64,000 nt of DNA from Alphaproteobacteria bacterium (GTDB lineage Bacteria > Pseudomonadota > Alphaproteobacteria > UBA6615). Made by a program: the position numbers and the translations under genes. The notes beneath the pieces are model-generated. The model was not told where the DNA came from. It worked only from the letters and a program-made list of their open reading frames with translations, and did no database searches. Positions 36,674 through 43,856 of the stretch are shown here, piece by piece (within the stretch, counting starts at the first letter, position 1; the number at the start of each line of letters is the position of its first letter). The stretch is from the NCBI GenBank assembly GCA_009694135.1, contig SHVS01000005.1:25017-89016 (forward strand). The letters run 5' to 3'.

Positions 36674-37177
36674 ATGCCGCCCGGTCGAACCATTAAAAAT
36701 CGTGATCAGGATAAAGCGCTCTCGATGCGCGCGGCGATCGCACTCGCCATCTCCGGTATGGAGCGCGGCGACGGCGGGCCCTTCGGCGCCGTGGTGGTGA
36801 GGGACGGACGCATCGTCGGGCGTGGCTGGAACCGTGTCCTGGTCGATCATGATCCGACGGCGCATGCCGAGATCGTGGCGTTGCGCGCGGCCTGCCGCAG
36901 GCTGGGCACGCATGTCCTGTCCGGTTGTGAAATATTCGCCAGCTGCGACCCCTGCCCGATGTGCCTGGCGGCGATCCACTGGGCGCGGGTCGACAGGATC
37001 TGGTATGCCGCGCCAAGCCGGGCGGCCGCCGCGGCGGGGTTTGACGATACGCGCTTCAAGCGGGAGCTTCGGCTGCCGCCCGGCAAGCGCCGCCTGCCGG
37101 CGCGGCGCATCCTGTCGGCCGAGGGCGCGGAGCCTTTCCGCCGCTGGGCGAAAATGAGCACCCGCACGTTATATTAG
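36674..37177 (+). CDS. Nucleoside/guanine deaminase family enzyme
   Basis: This is a 167-residue CMP/dCMP-type deaminase. Zinc and catalytic motifs are HAEIVALRAACRR (about residue 64) and SCDPCPMCLAAIHWARVDRIWYA. FGAVVVRDGRIVGRGWNRVL is the conserved strand. C-terminal features (AAAAGFDDTRFKREL, plus a terminal Tyr) resemble guanine deaminase GuaD more than the tRNA adenosine deaminase TadA. An AGACGGAGG ribosome site precedes the ATG. It is divergent from the flagellar-like gene across about 140 bases. Confidence 0.85.
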   Translation: MPPGRTIKNRDQDKALSMRAAIALAISGMERGDGGPFGAVVVRDGRIVGRGWNRVLVDHDPTAHAEIVALRAACRRLGTHVLSGCEIFASCDPCPMCLAAIHWARVDRIWYAAPSRAAAAAGFDDTRFKRELRLPPGKRRLPARRILSAEGAEPFRRWAKMSTRTLY

Positions 37178-37191
37178 TTAACCGCGGTTAA
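37178..37191. repeat. Perfect palindrome TTAACCGCGGTTAA between convergent genes
   Basis: This 14-base perfect palindrome lies exactly between the deaminase stop (TAG 37175-37177) and covers the TAA stop at the end of the minus-strand hypothetical reading frame. The TTAA-N6-TTAA layout is close to a CtrA-type site (TTAA-N7-TTAA), but the position at a convergent junction argues against promoter use. Confidence 0.5.
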
Positions 37192-37460
37192 GGATAGACG
37201 CAGCGATCGGCGGACAATTCGACAAACGCCCGCGCGCCGGCCACGGCGCTGAAGCGCCACGCGTGATCACCGATCACGACCGTATGATACAGCGGCAACG
37301 GCCCGGTCGCCTCGCTGGTCTGACCGCCGGGGCGGGTGAATTTGAGCGTCACCGGCGCGGTCTGGTCGTACCAGGCCTGGATGCGGCCGGCATCGTCCCG
37401 CGCGGAGCGGCCGGTGCCCGCAACGATGATACTGCCATTGGCGAAGCGCCCGACGCCTCC
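37188..37460 (-). pseudogene. C-terminal part of the hypothetical gene, separated by an in-frame TAG
   Basis: Directly after the TAG at 37461-37463 the same minus-strand frame stays open for 90 codons to a TAA at 37188-37190. It reads GGVGRFANGSIIVAGTGR, then IQAWYDQTAPVTLKFTRPGG, VVIGDHAWRFSAV and FVELSADRCVYP. The composition is protein-like and consistent with a small beta-rich domain. No ATG, GTG or TTG start is available at its head, so it is best read as the missing C-terminus of the upstream ORF. Not recognised as a family. Confidence 0.65.
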
Positions 37461-37925
37461 CTAGCTTAGACTATCCGTGGTCGCAAGCGCGATGCACCGT
37501 GTTTCCAGCGCCGGTTCGCAGCGCTCCTCGGGCGGCGCGGCGGCGACAATCGAGGCGATGCGCGCGACCGGCACGCCGGATTCGATCCGTCGCCGCGCCT
37601 GGCGGACGATTTCCACCTCGGCGGCTGTCGGCACATCGCGCCGGTAGCGCGCCGTCGCGCCATCGAGCGCCAATTCCAATTGGCGCAGGCGAACTTCCTG
37701 CGCCGCGCGCACCGGCGCCGCGGCCGCCATTTCGCCGGTCATGCGATTGACTTCGCGTTCGAACGAGGCGCGCTCTTTCTCGGACACCCCGCTCCCCACC
37801 TGGTATCCATAGAGGCCGACAATACCCAAAGTGCCTAGAATCATCAGCCCCTTGAACGCCGCCTTGGTTATGCGGCCACGGTCACCGCGTCGGCGGTGCC
37901 GTACATCGGCGAGTCCCCAACTCAT
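37461..37925 (-). CDS. Hypothetical membrane-anchored protein, probably truncated by TAG
   Basis: This is a 154-residue ORF with a basic N-terminus (ADVRHRRRGDRGRITK), one membrane helix (GLMILGTLGIVGLYGYQV, about residues 26-43) and a charged helical periplasmic region (LRQLELALDGATARYRRDVP). It ends at TAG 37461-37463 right after ALATTDSLS, but the frame continues open beyond (see the adjoining pseudogene entry). The function is unknown. The upstream neighbour is the Flp pilin gene on the same strand. Confidence 0.65.
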   Translation of the reverse strand: MSWGLADVRHRRRGDRGRITKAAFKGLMILGTLGIVGLYGYQVGSGVSEKERASFEREVNRMTGEMAAAAPVRAAQEVRLRQLELALDGATARYRRDVPTAAEVEIVRQARRRIESGVPVARIASIVAAAPPEERCEPALETRCIALATTDSLS

Positions 37926-38002
37926 CGCGCGACGTTCCTAAGCCCATTTTACGCGTTGCGCAATCTCACGCCTGTGCGCCGCCTAGCAAGAGCTAAAAGA
38001 GA

Positions 38003-38037
38003 AAGGCCCGGCGCACCACTCGGGCGCGCCGGGCCTT
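38003..38037 (-). terminator. Rho-independent terminator after flp pilin
   Basis: AAGGCCCGGCGC and GCGCCGGGCCTT form a perfect 12-base-pair stem with an 11-base loop. On the minus strand it is followed by TCTCTTTT. It lies 28 bases past the flp stop, so it terminates the pilin transcript and isolates it from the downstream hypothetical gene. Confidence 0.85.
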
Positions 38038-38064
38038 CACGTGAACTCAGCGTCTGGCGACGCT

Positions 38065-38256
38065 TTACGTGCAGTCCACGGCAGTCCGGTTGGTGATGCA
38101 GGTGCCGGCCTCGTTGATCGCGCCCGAGATCGCGCCGCCAAGGAAGATGGCGGCGGCGATGCCGGAGCCGACGATCGCCAAGATCAGCGCGTATTCGACC
38201 GCCGAAGCGCCCGATTGATCATTCAAGAACTTTAACATCTGATTCGAAATCTTCAT
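38065..38256 (-). CDS. flp: Flp family type IVb pilin
   Basis: This 63-residue pilin precursor begins MKISNQMLKFLNDQSGASAVEYALILAIVG. The leader is short, the GASAVEYALI segment contains the Glu-Tyr pair of mature Flp pilins, and the rest is hydrophobic. A C-terminal Cys pair (TCITNRTAVDC) could form a disulfide. Flp pili serve tight adherence and surface sensing and need cpa/tad machinery, which is not in this window. It has its own terminator, and the upstream gap holds a TTAA-type motif. Confidence 0.95.
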   Translation of the reverse strand: MKISNQMLKFLNDQSGASAVEYALILAIVGSGIAAAIFLGGAISGAINEAGTCITNRTAVDCT

Positions 38257-38567
38257 CTGGGACTCCCTCTGATGTGTCAGCTAACACGGGGTGGAGCGAA
38301 GCGCCGGGCGCCATCTTGGCCTACCGACAAACTGCTCGACCCGACGGAACAACCGCTCGATTGCGGCAGCCTTCGCGTTCGAGGGCATAATCCGGTCACA
38401 CCTGTTAACAAATCATGAATCAGAGGGGCCGCGACGCCATGCGCGAAGAAAGTATTACCAGTAAAATCGATAAATTTTGCGGCAATTGCCGGGTGTCAAG
38501 ACACCGCGCCGCGCGCCCTGAGGAGGCGCCGGCATCAGCTCAAACGGCGGGCGGCTTGCCGGCCAGA
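38257..38567. promoter_or_regulatory. Intergenic region upstream of flp with a CtrA-like half-site
   Basis: This 311-base stretch holds no convincing gene; the track ORF at 38415-38600 has no family resemblance. It should carry the flp promoter on the minus strand. The segment 38397-38475 is clearly richer in A/T and contains TTAACAAATCATGAA (38405-38419), a TTAA-N7-TGAA arrangement close to a CtrA site. The same TTAACAAATCAT string recurs before pqqA. Pilin genes are CtrA targets in Caulobacter, so control by CtrA is plausible but unproven. Confidence 0.4.
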
Positions 38568-39098
38568 TTAGTGGGCGCTGGTCGCCTTGCCGTTCGGTAG
38601 GGCGAGATCGGCGCGGACCGGCATCCGCTCACCCTTGGGCTCGCGCACCTGTTTGGCGACGACGGAGAGCGGCCGGATCTCGGCGGCCTGAGGATGCAGA
38701 TCGCTCAGTGTCAGCGGCTCCTCGTTCGGCTTCGAGTCGCGCGTCTCGCGGTGGCGAAGCTGCCCTTCGAAATACGCGCCGTACTCGATCGCGATGTTTT
38801 CGTGGCGGATATCGCCGATGACCCGCGCGGTCGGCGTGAGCGTCACCGCGCGGCCATTGATCTGGCCCTTGACCCGCCCGCAGATGCGCGCCGTTTCACA
38901 TTCAATCTCGCCGGCAATGGTCGCCGACTCGCCGACCGTGATCGACTGGCATTTGATGTTGCCCTCGACCAAGCCCTCGATCATCAAATCTCCCTGGCAC
39001 ACCAAATCGCCGATGATGCGCAATTCGGCGCTGATGATCGACGGCATGCCCCGACTCCCGTTATCGCGGCCCGAGGTCTTCTTACTGCTTGAAAACAT
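38568..39098 (-). CDS. Bactofilin (polymer-forming cytoskeletal protein)
   Basis: The start is placed at ATG 39098 (MFSSSKKTSGRDNGSRGMPS), giving 176 residues; the track start lies far into the upstream gene. The beta-helical DUF583 core reads SIISAELRIIGDLVCQGDLMIEGLVEGNIKCQSITVGE and AVTLTPTARVIGDIRHENIAIEYGAYFEGQL. Tails are disordered. Bactofilins form nucleotide-free filaments that position cell-wall enzymes. Its start overlaps the end of the M23 peptidase gene by 17 bases, a known pairing. Confidence 0.93.
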   Translation of the reverse strand: MFSSSKKTSGRDNGSRGMPSIISAELRIIGDLVCQGDLMIEGLVEGNIKCQSITVGESATIAGEIECETARICGRVKGQINGRAVTLTPTARVIGDIRHENIAIEYGAYFEGQLRHRETRDSKPNEEPLTLSDLHPQAAEIRPLSVVAKQVREPKGERMPVRADLALPNGKATSAH

Positions 39099-41385
39099 AT
39101 TTCCCTGCCCGCAAGAAGTTGGCTGGATCCAAGGTTTCGTCGTCGAACAGCACTTCGTAGTGCAAATGAAGACCCGTGCTGCGACCCGTGTTGCCGATGA
39201 TGCCGATCTTTTCGCGGAACTCAACTAGTTGATCGCGCACCACGTGAATCTCTTTTAAGTGGCCGTAGCGGGTACGCACGCCAAGGCCGTGATCTATCTC
39301 GATCATCTTGCCATAGCCGCCCTTGTAGCCGACGAAGGTCACGCGCCCCGGCGCGGTCGATAAGATGACCGAACCCGGTTCGGCGGACAGATCGACTCCG
39401 GTGTGAAAGGCCCATTCGCCGTTGAATGGGTCCTTGCGACGGCCATATCCGCCAGTGGACCAGGAATTGTCGATCGGCGGCGCCAGCGGAAGAATGGCGA
39501 GAATCTGCCGCAGACCGTCCATCCGGTCGAACTGGGTTTCGAGCAGGGCGATCCGTTCGGCCAGTTCAATCTGCGGCATGTCGGCGGGATCGTCGGCGAC
39601 AAACGGCCCGCCCTGCGGCTGCGGCACAAGGCCAAGCCGCATGAGGAGCTTGTTCGAGTTGAGGCCGGTCATGACGACCGTACGCTCGACCGAGTTGACG
39701 CCTTCGGTGGTCAGATCATTGAGTCGGGCCAGCGCGGGCTTGTTGTCTTCCGCCAGCCTGCCGAGTCGGTTCGCCAGCAGGTCAACCCGCTCGGCCAGCA
39801 TGTCGCGCTCGACCACCGCTTGGGATCGATCGTCGGCGAGAGTGGCCAGTAAGGCTTCCGCAGCGGCCAGGTCGTGCTCGACCAGAGTCTTCTCGCTCTT
39901 GAGGCGATCGATATCGGTCTCCAGGCGAGCGATTTCCCCTTGCGGTGTTTTTCCGCGGGCAGCCAGCAAGCCCTCCAGGCGATCGACCTTGGCGGCCAGC
40001 GCGCTGCGCTCGTCCTGCAAGCGGGCACGGTCGGTGACCGCCATGTTGAGTTCGGCGACACGCGCCGCCAGGGAGTTACGCTCCCCCTCCAGCCGGGCGC
40101 GCTCGGCGGCCAAGGGCTCGAGCGCCGTGACTTTGGCTTCAAGCCCGACGATGACGGCATGCGCCCGCGCCCTCTCGGCTTCGGCCGCTTCGCGCTCCTT
40201 GAGCTGGACCGCGAGCGCATTACGCTGCCGCTCGATTTCAGCCCGCTCGGCGGCCAGCGGCTTGAGCGCCGCCACCTCCTGCTCGAGCGCCAGGCGCGCG
40301 GTCTCCAGCTGGGCACGCTCGGCCACGGCGGATTCCAACTGCGCGAGGCGTGCGACCAGCGCCTTACGCTCGTCTTCGAGCTTTGTACGCTCGGCGACTT
40401 GCGGCGCCAGGGTCGCTACTTGTTCCTCAAGCCGCGTTCGCTCGACGATGAGTCGCTGACGCTCGGTCGCGGCCGCTTCCAGCACGGCCACGCGGTCTTG
40501 CAACGCCGTCCGTTCGGCCTCGAGTCTTGTCCGCACCGCCAGCAGCGGTTCCAGCTCGGCGACACGAGCAGCCAATTCGCGCCCCGTCTGCTCCAGCCGG
40601 CCACGATCTTGGGCGGCCGTCTCCAACCCGATCACGCGCGCGGCCAGCTCGTCCTGCTCGCGTTCGATTTCGGCGCGGGTGAGCAGCGCCTCTTCCAATT
40701 CGGCGATGCGCACTTCAAGCGCGGATTTGGCCTCGGTCGCGGTCGATAACTCGGCGATGCGCGCCTCAAGCGCGGCGTTGGCCTGGTCGAGAGCGGCGCG
40801 CTGTTCATGCGCCCTCTCAAGCTCGCCACGCGCCTCGGCCGTCTGACGCTGGAGGTCGTTCTCCTCGCTGCGCAACCCGGCCAATCGCGCCTCAAGCTCG
40901 CCAAGCCGCTGCGTGCCGCGTGCGTGCTCGTCTTCCATGCGCGCGATCTCGGCCTCGAGTTTGCTCTGCGCCGCCTCGGCAGCACCGGCATCGACAGGCG
41001 CCGCACGGTCGAGAAACTGCGGTAGATCGACCGATCGGCCAGGCGCTTTGGCCTCCGTGGCGCGACCTGCGCTGCCGGTCTTATTGATCTCGCGCATCAG
41101 CGCGGCGAGCTTCTGCCGCTCCGCCTGCAATTCCTGTTCGAGTTCGCGCGCATCCGGCGAGACCGAATGCTGCGCCGCCTGTTCAGGCGCGGAACGATCG
41201 GACATCAACCAATATGCGCTGGACATTAGGGAGAAAAGAAACAGCCCGCCGATGCCAGCGGCCAGCCCGATCTGCGCCGCCGGTGGTAGGCGCAGATAGA
41301 AAACGCGATCCTCGGTACGCAGGATGAGCTGTCGGTGTCGTGGAACGAGGAACACCGCGATGCGGCCGATCTCCCAACCTCGCAA
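39082..41385 (-). CDS. M23 (LytM) peptidoglycan peptidase with long coiled coil and 24-residue repeats
   Basis: This 767-residue type II membrane protein has a cytoplasmic N-terminus, a membrane helix (IGLAAGIGGLFLFSLMSSAYWL, about residues 39-60), a very long Glu/Arg/Leu-rich helical region and a C-terminal M23 domain. The zinc motifs are HTGVD, GHLKEIH and HLHYEV, all present, so the enzyme should be active. Residues 227-466 are ten tandem 24-residue repeats. M23 peptidases beside bactofilin genes shape the cell wall in other bacteria. This one is unusually long for that group. Confidence 0.92.
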   Translation of the reverse strand: MRGWEIGRIAVFLVPRHRQLILRTEDRVFYLRLPPAAQIGLAAGIGGLFLFSLMSSAYWLMSDRSAPEQAAQHSVSPDARELEQELQAERQKLAALMREINKTGSAGRATEAKAPGRSVDLPQFLDRAAPVDAGAAEAAQSKLEAEIARMEDEHARGTQRLGELEARLAGLRSEENDLQRQTAEARGELERAHEQRAALDQANAALEARIAELSTATEAKSALEVRIAELEEALLTRAEIEREQDELAARVIGLETAAQDRGRLEQTGRELAARVAELEPLLAVRTRLEAERTALQDRVAVLEAAATERQRLIVERTRLEEQVATLAPQVAERTKLEDERKALVARLAQLESAVAERAQLETARLALEQEVAALKPLAAERAEIERQRNALAVQLKEREAAEAERARAHAVIVGLEAKVTALEPLAAERARLEGERNSLAARVAELNMAVTDRARLQDERSALAAKVDRLEGLLAARGKTPQGEIARLETDIDRLKSEKTLVEHDLAAAEALLATLADDRSQAVVERDMLAERVDLLANRLGRLAEDNKPALARLNDLTTEGVNSVERTVVMTGLNSNKLLMRLGLVPQPQGGPFVADDPADMPQIELAERIALLETQFDRMDGLRQILAILPLAPPIDNSWSTGGYGRRKDPFNGEWAFHTGVDLSAEPGSVILSTAPGRVTFVGYKGGYGKMIEIDHGLGVRTRYGHLKEIHVVRDQLVEFREKIGIIGNTGRSTGLHLHYEVLFDDETLDPANFLRAGKYVFKQ
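39988..40707 (-). repeat. Ten tandem 72-bp units encoding 24-residue repeats
   Basis: Within the M23 peptidase, residues 227-466 divide into ten consecutive 24-residue units with no insertion or deletion. The approximate consensus is VAxLExxxAERxRLExERxALxAR. An eleventh, incomplete unit (17 residues) precedes them. Repeats are conserved at protein rather than DNA level, so they are old rather than a recent expansion. As 24 is not a multiple of 7, the helix phase shifts in each unit. Confidence 0.85.
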
Positions 41386-41577
41386 AATATCCCCCTTTGG
41401 CCGGTCGTTTTTTTCCAGCCTGTGGCGGGGACCTTCCTGGTCTCTCCTCCCAGTGGATAGACCCTAGCCGCTAGCTTCATGCTCGACAAGGGTTAGGAAT
41501 CGCCGGGCGCCGACGAGGCGGAAAAATCGCAGAAAGCCGCTGAAAACTGGAGTTATTATCGTGTGCAGACGGGCGCG

Positions 41578-42042
41578 CTACTCTTCGCGGTGCGTGCGTT
41601 CCATCCGCTCGTGCATCTCCTGCGCCTCGAGACTCAGAGTCGCGATCGGACGCGCGATCAGCCGGCGGAGGCCGATGGCTTCGCCGGTTTCCTTGCAATA
41701 GCCGTAAGTGCCGTCGTCGATCCGGCGCAAGGCATCCTCGATTATCGTCAGCAGTTTGCGATAACGCTCGCGCGTATGCAGCTCGAGTGCGCGGTCGGTT
41801 TCCAGGCTGGCGCGATCGGTCAGGTCGGCCTCGTTCAGGCTCTCTTGCTGCAGACTCGCGAGCGTCTGCCCGGATTCGCGCAAGAGCTCCGCTCGCCAGT
41901 CGATCAGCCGGCGACGGAAATACTCGCGCATTTTCCGGTTCATAAATGCTTCCGCCTCGCTCGGCACATAGGCCTCACGAGGCTTCTTCCTGGAAATACC
42001 AGAGCTTTTGCGTCGAAGCTTAGTTTTCGCCTTAGCCTTCAA
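41578..42042 (-). CDS. dksA: DksA family RNA polymerase-binding regulator
   Basis: This is a 154-residue DksA protein. The basic N-terminal tail is followed by the coiled coil (MNRKMREYFRRRLIDWRAELLRESGQ ... DRASLETDRALELHTRERYRKLLTIIEDALRRIDDGTYGYC) and the C-terminal pseudo-zinc finger CKETGEAIGLRRLIARPIATLSLEAQE, which has a single Cys, as in alphaproteobacterial forms. DksA acts with ppGpp in the RNA polymerase secondary channel. It sits between fliX and the M23 gene; dksA next to fliX is common in this class. Confidence 0.95.
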   Translation of the reverse strand: MKAKAKTKLRRKSSGISRKKPREAYVPSEAEAFMNRKMREYFRRRLIDWRAELLRESGQTLASLQQESLNEADLTDRASLETDRALELHTRERYRKLLTIIEDALRRIDDGTYGYCKETGEAIGLRRLIARPIATLSLEAQEMHERMERTHREE

Positions 42043-42126
42043 CCGGGCCTCCGCGGTGCTCGTCGAAAAAGCGGGCGGAGTATAGGCATTCGCCGGCTGG
42101 CGACAAGGCGGCTGGCGCGTCGGTGG

Positions 42127-42555
42127 CTAAAAGGCCTCTAGCTTGGCGAGCTCGACGCTCGCACGCAGCTCGATTTCGGCCAGGAGTTCGGCCAAGAGCG
42201 GGTCAGGTGGCGGTATAATACGATCCTTGAGCCGCCCCAGCAGCGTCTCGAGCTGCTGGGGCGGTAGTACCCCGGCAAGCAGCCCGGCTCGGATATCTTC
42301 CAGTCCGCGCAGCAAATCTTCGGCCCGCATGCGGCCAAGCCGGCGGGCCTTACCGCTGGTCGAATCATCGACGCCCTGCATGGCCAACAGCGCCTCGATC
42401 GAGCCAAGCGGAAGAGTGCCGGACACAGCCGAGGCAGCGCCGCCCCCCTGCCCCTTTTCCAGGCGACGGGCGAAGTCGCCGCCGCGCGCTGGCGACGAGC
42501 GTGTGGAGCGAGCAATCGCTCCCGCCTTCACCGAGCCTGAACGATCGATTTGCAT
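42127..42555 (-). CDS. fliX: Flagellar assembly regulator FliX
   Basis: The preferred start is ATG 42555 (MQIDRSGSVKAGAIARSTRS), giving 142 residues; the track adds 14. Family features are SGTLPLGSIEALLAMQGVDD and the C-terminal helices LEDIRAGLLAGVLPPQQLETLLGRL and LLAEIELRASVELAKLE. FliX is confined to Alphaproteobacteria and, with FlbD, couples flagellar basal-body assembly to later gene expression. No flgI/flgJ is seen here; dksA follows 84 bases on. Confidence 0.9.
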   Translation of the reverse strand: MQIDRSGSVKAGAIARSTRSSPARGGDFARRLEKGQGGGAASAVSGTLPLGSIEALLAMQGVDDSTSGKARRLGRMRAEDLLRGLEDIRAGLLAGVLPPQQLETLLGRLKDRIIPPPDPLLAELLAEIELRASVELAKLEAF

Positions 42556-42623
42556 GAGATTCAACGCGCTCCGGTTTCTGGGACGCTCAAACTTCAAACG
42601 AGCTTAGAGTGCGACCGTTATGC

Positions 42624-43805
42624 TTAGCTCTTCGTTAAAGCCGCGGTTTGGGCCGGGCTACGGGGGGAAACATATCGTTGGTAGAGAAACCCGATGCCGA
42701 TCAGCGACCCGCCGAGCCCGACGAATGACGCCACCCGCCACAAATCGCGCAACTCCGACATGTCGATCAGAAAGACCTTGGCGACCGTAAGCATCATCAG
42801 CGCCAGGGACGCATAGCGCAGGCTGGCTAGGCCAGAACGCAACCCGAGTGCGAGCAGCACCCCGGCATAGATCAGCCAGACGAGCGAATAAGTATAAAGC
42901 TCGCTCTCGGCCGCGTTCGACCCCCTGAGTACATCGCCGCGGAATAGATGCCGCGTCTCCAAGGAGAGATAAACAAACACCAGCACATAGGCAGCCAGCG
43001 CCGCCCACAGGGCCGGACCCGCCCGCCCGGCGTGCCGGTAAAGGCGTGCGAACAACAGGGCGAATATCGCCGGAACAAAATAGGCCAGAAGCAGTAGGTC
43101 GAAGATCGCCCAAGCGCCGACCCGCTCTCCCGTGAAGATCGGATTATTGGCCAGCAGCTGACCCAGGATCACTTGCGCTGCGGCCAGCGCCGCCAAGGCC
43201 CGTCCGCCCCAAAGTAGCGCGGGACGAGCGTCGAGCGCGGGCGTGCGGGCAAGGCCATAGCTGATCGCCAGCCAGGAAATCGTCTGCAGGCTCTGCTCGA
43301 ATAATCCATAGCGCGGCGCATTAAGCCGCTCGCCCACCAGGCTACGTAATTCGAAAGAGACCAGCAAAGTCACGAAGGCGAGCGCTCCGGCTTCGAGCAG
43401 CCCAACCAGCCAAACGTCGCGCGTGGTGCGGAAACTGCGCGCCGCAGAGGCAAATGCAGCCGCCGGGACTCCGTAGCCATACAGCATCCAGTTGAGCAGC
43501 GGAGTCGTTCCCAGCGCGTAATCGAAAATGCGTGGATTGAGCGCCAAACGGACGAGAACCACCCCGGCGATGATCGCTGCCAAACTGCGCAACGAATTGG
43601 CTCGGAGCTTGGCGTGGATCCAGGCAAGCGCCGGCAATTCAAGCGCCAGGGCGACGGTCAGCCACGCATTTTCGAATGCCATGGCAGCGCCGAGCGACAG
43701 CAAGGCCACCACGGCGGCGGCATAGGCGGCGGCGACCTCGGTAAAGCCAGGCGCGTCCCGGTGGCGCAGCACCCGCTCGGCGGCGGCGACCGCCAGAGCA
43801 GCCAA
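42624..43805 (-). CDS. DUF2339 membrane protein, C-terminal part (split from the N-terminal part by TGA)
   Basis: This ORF has about 393 residues and 10 or more hydrophobic helices, ending with the typical DUF2339 tail TVAKVFLIDMSELRDLWRVASFVGLGGSLIGIGFLYQRYV. The track start is a TTG inside what should be a transmembrane segment. The true reading frame continues upstream without a break to TGA 43857-43859 and then into the N-terminal ORF. It is thus the second half of one gene. DUF2339 proteins are about 900 residues long and of unknown function. Confidence 0.8.
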   Translation of the reverse strand: MAALAVAAAERVLRHRDAPGFTEVAAAYAAAVVALLSLGAAMAFENAWLTVALALELPALAWIHAKLRANSLRSLAAIIAGVVLVRLALNPRIFDYALGTTPLLNWMLYGYGVPAAAFASAARSFRTTRDVWLVGLLEAGALAFVTLLVSFELRSLVGERLNAPRYGLFEQSLQTISWLAISYGLARTPALDARPALLWGGRALAALAAAQVILGQLLANNPIFTGERVGAWAIFDLLLLAYFVPAIFALLFARLYRHAGRAGPALWAALAAYVLVFVYLSLETRHLFRGDVLRGSNAAESELYTYSLVWLIYAGVLLALGLRSGLASLRYASLALMMLTVAKVFLIDMSELRDLWRVASFVGLGGSLIGIGFLYQRYVSPRSPAQTAALTKS

Positions 43806-43856
43806 GCCGACCGCGACCAGGGTCCAACGCAGGTCGAGACCGAAACCAAGGATCCG

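Noticed and set aside
37461-37463. Pyrrolysine or suppressor decoding of TAG
   Set aside because: Other genes in the window, such as xth, end with TAG normally, and nothing indicates a pyl system.
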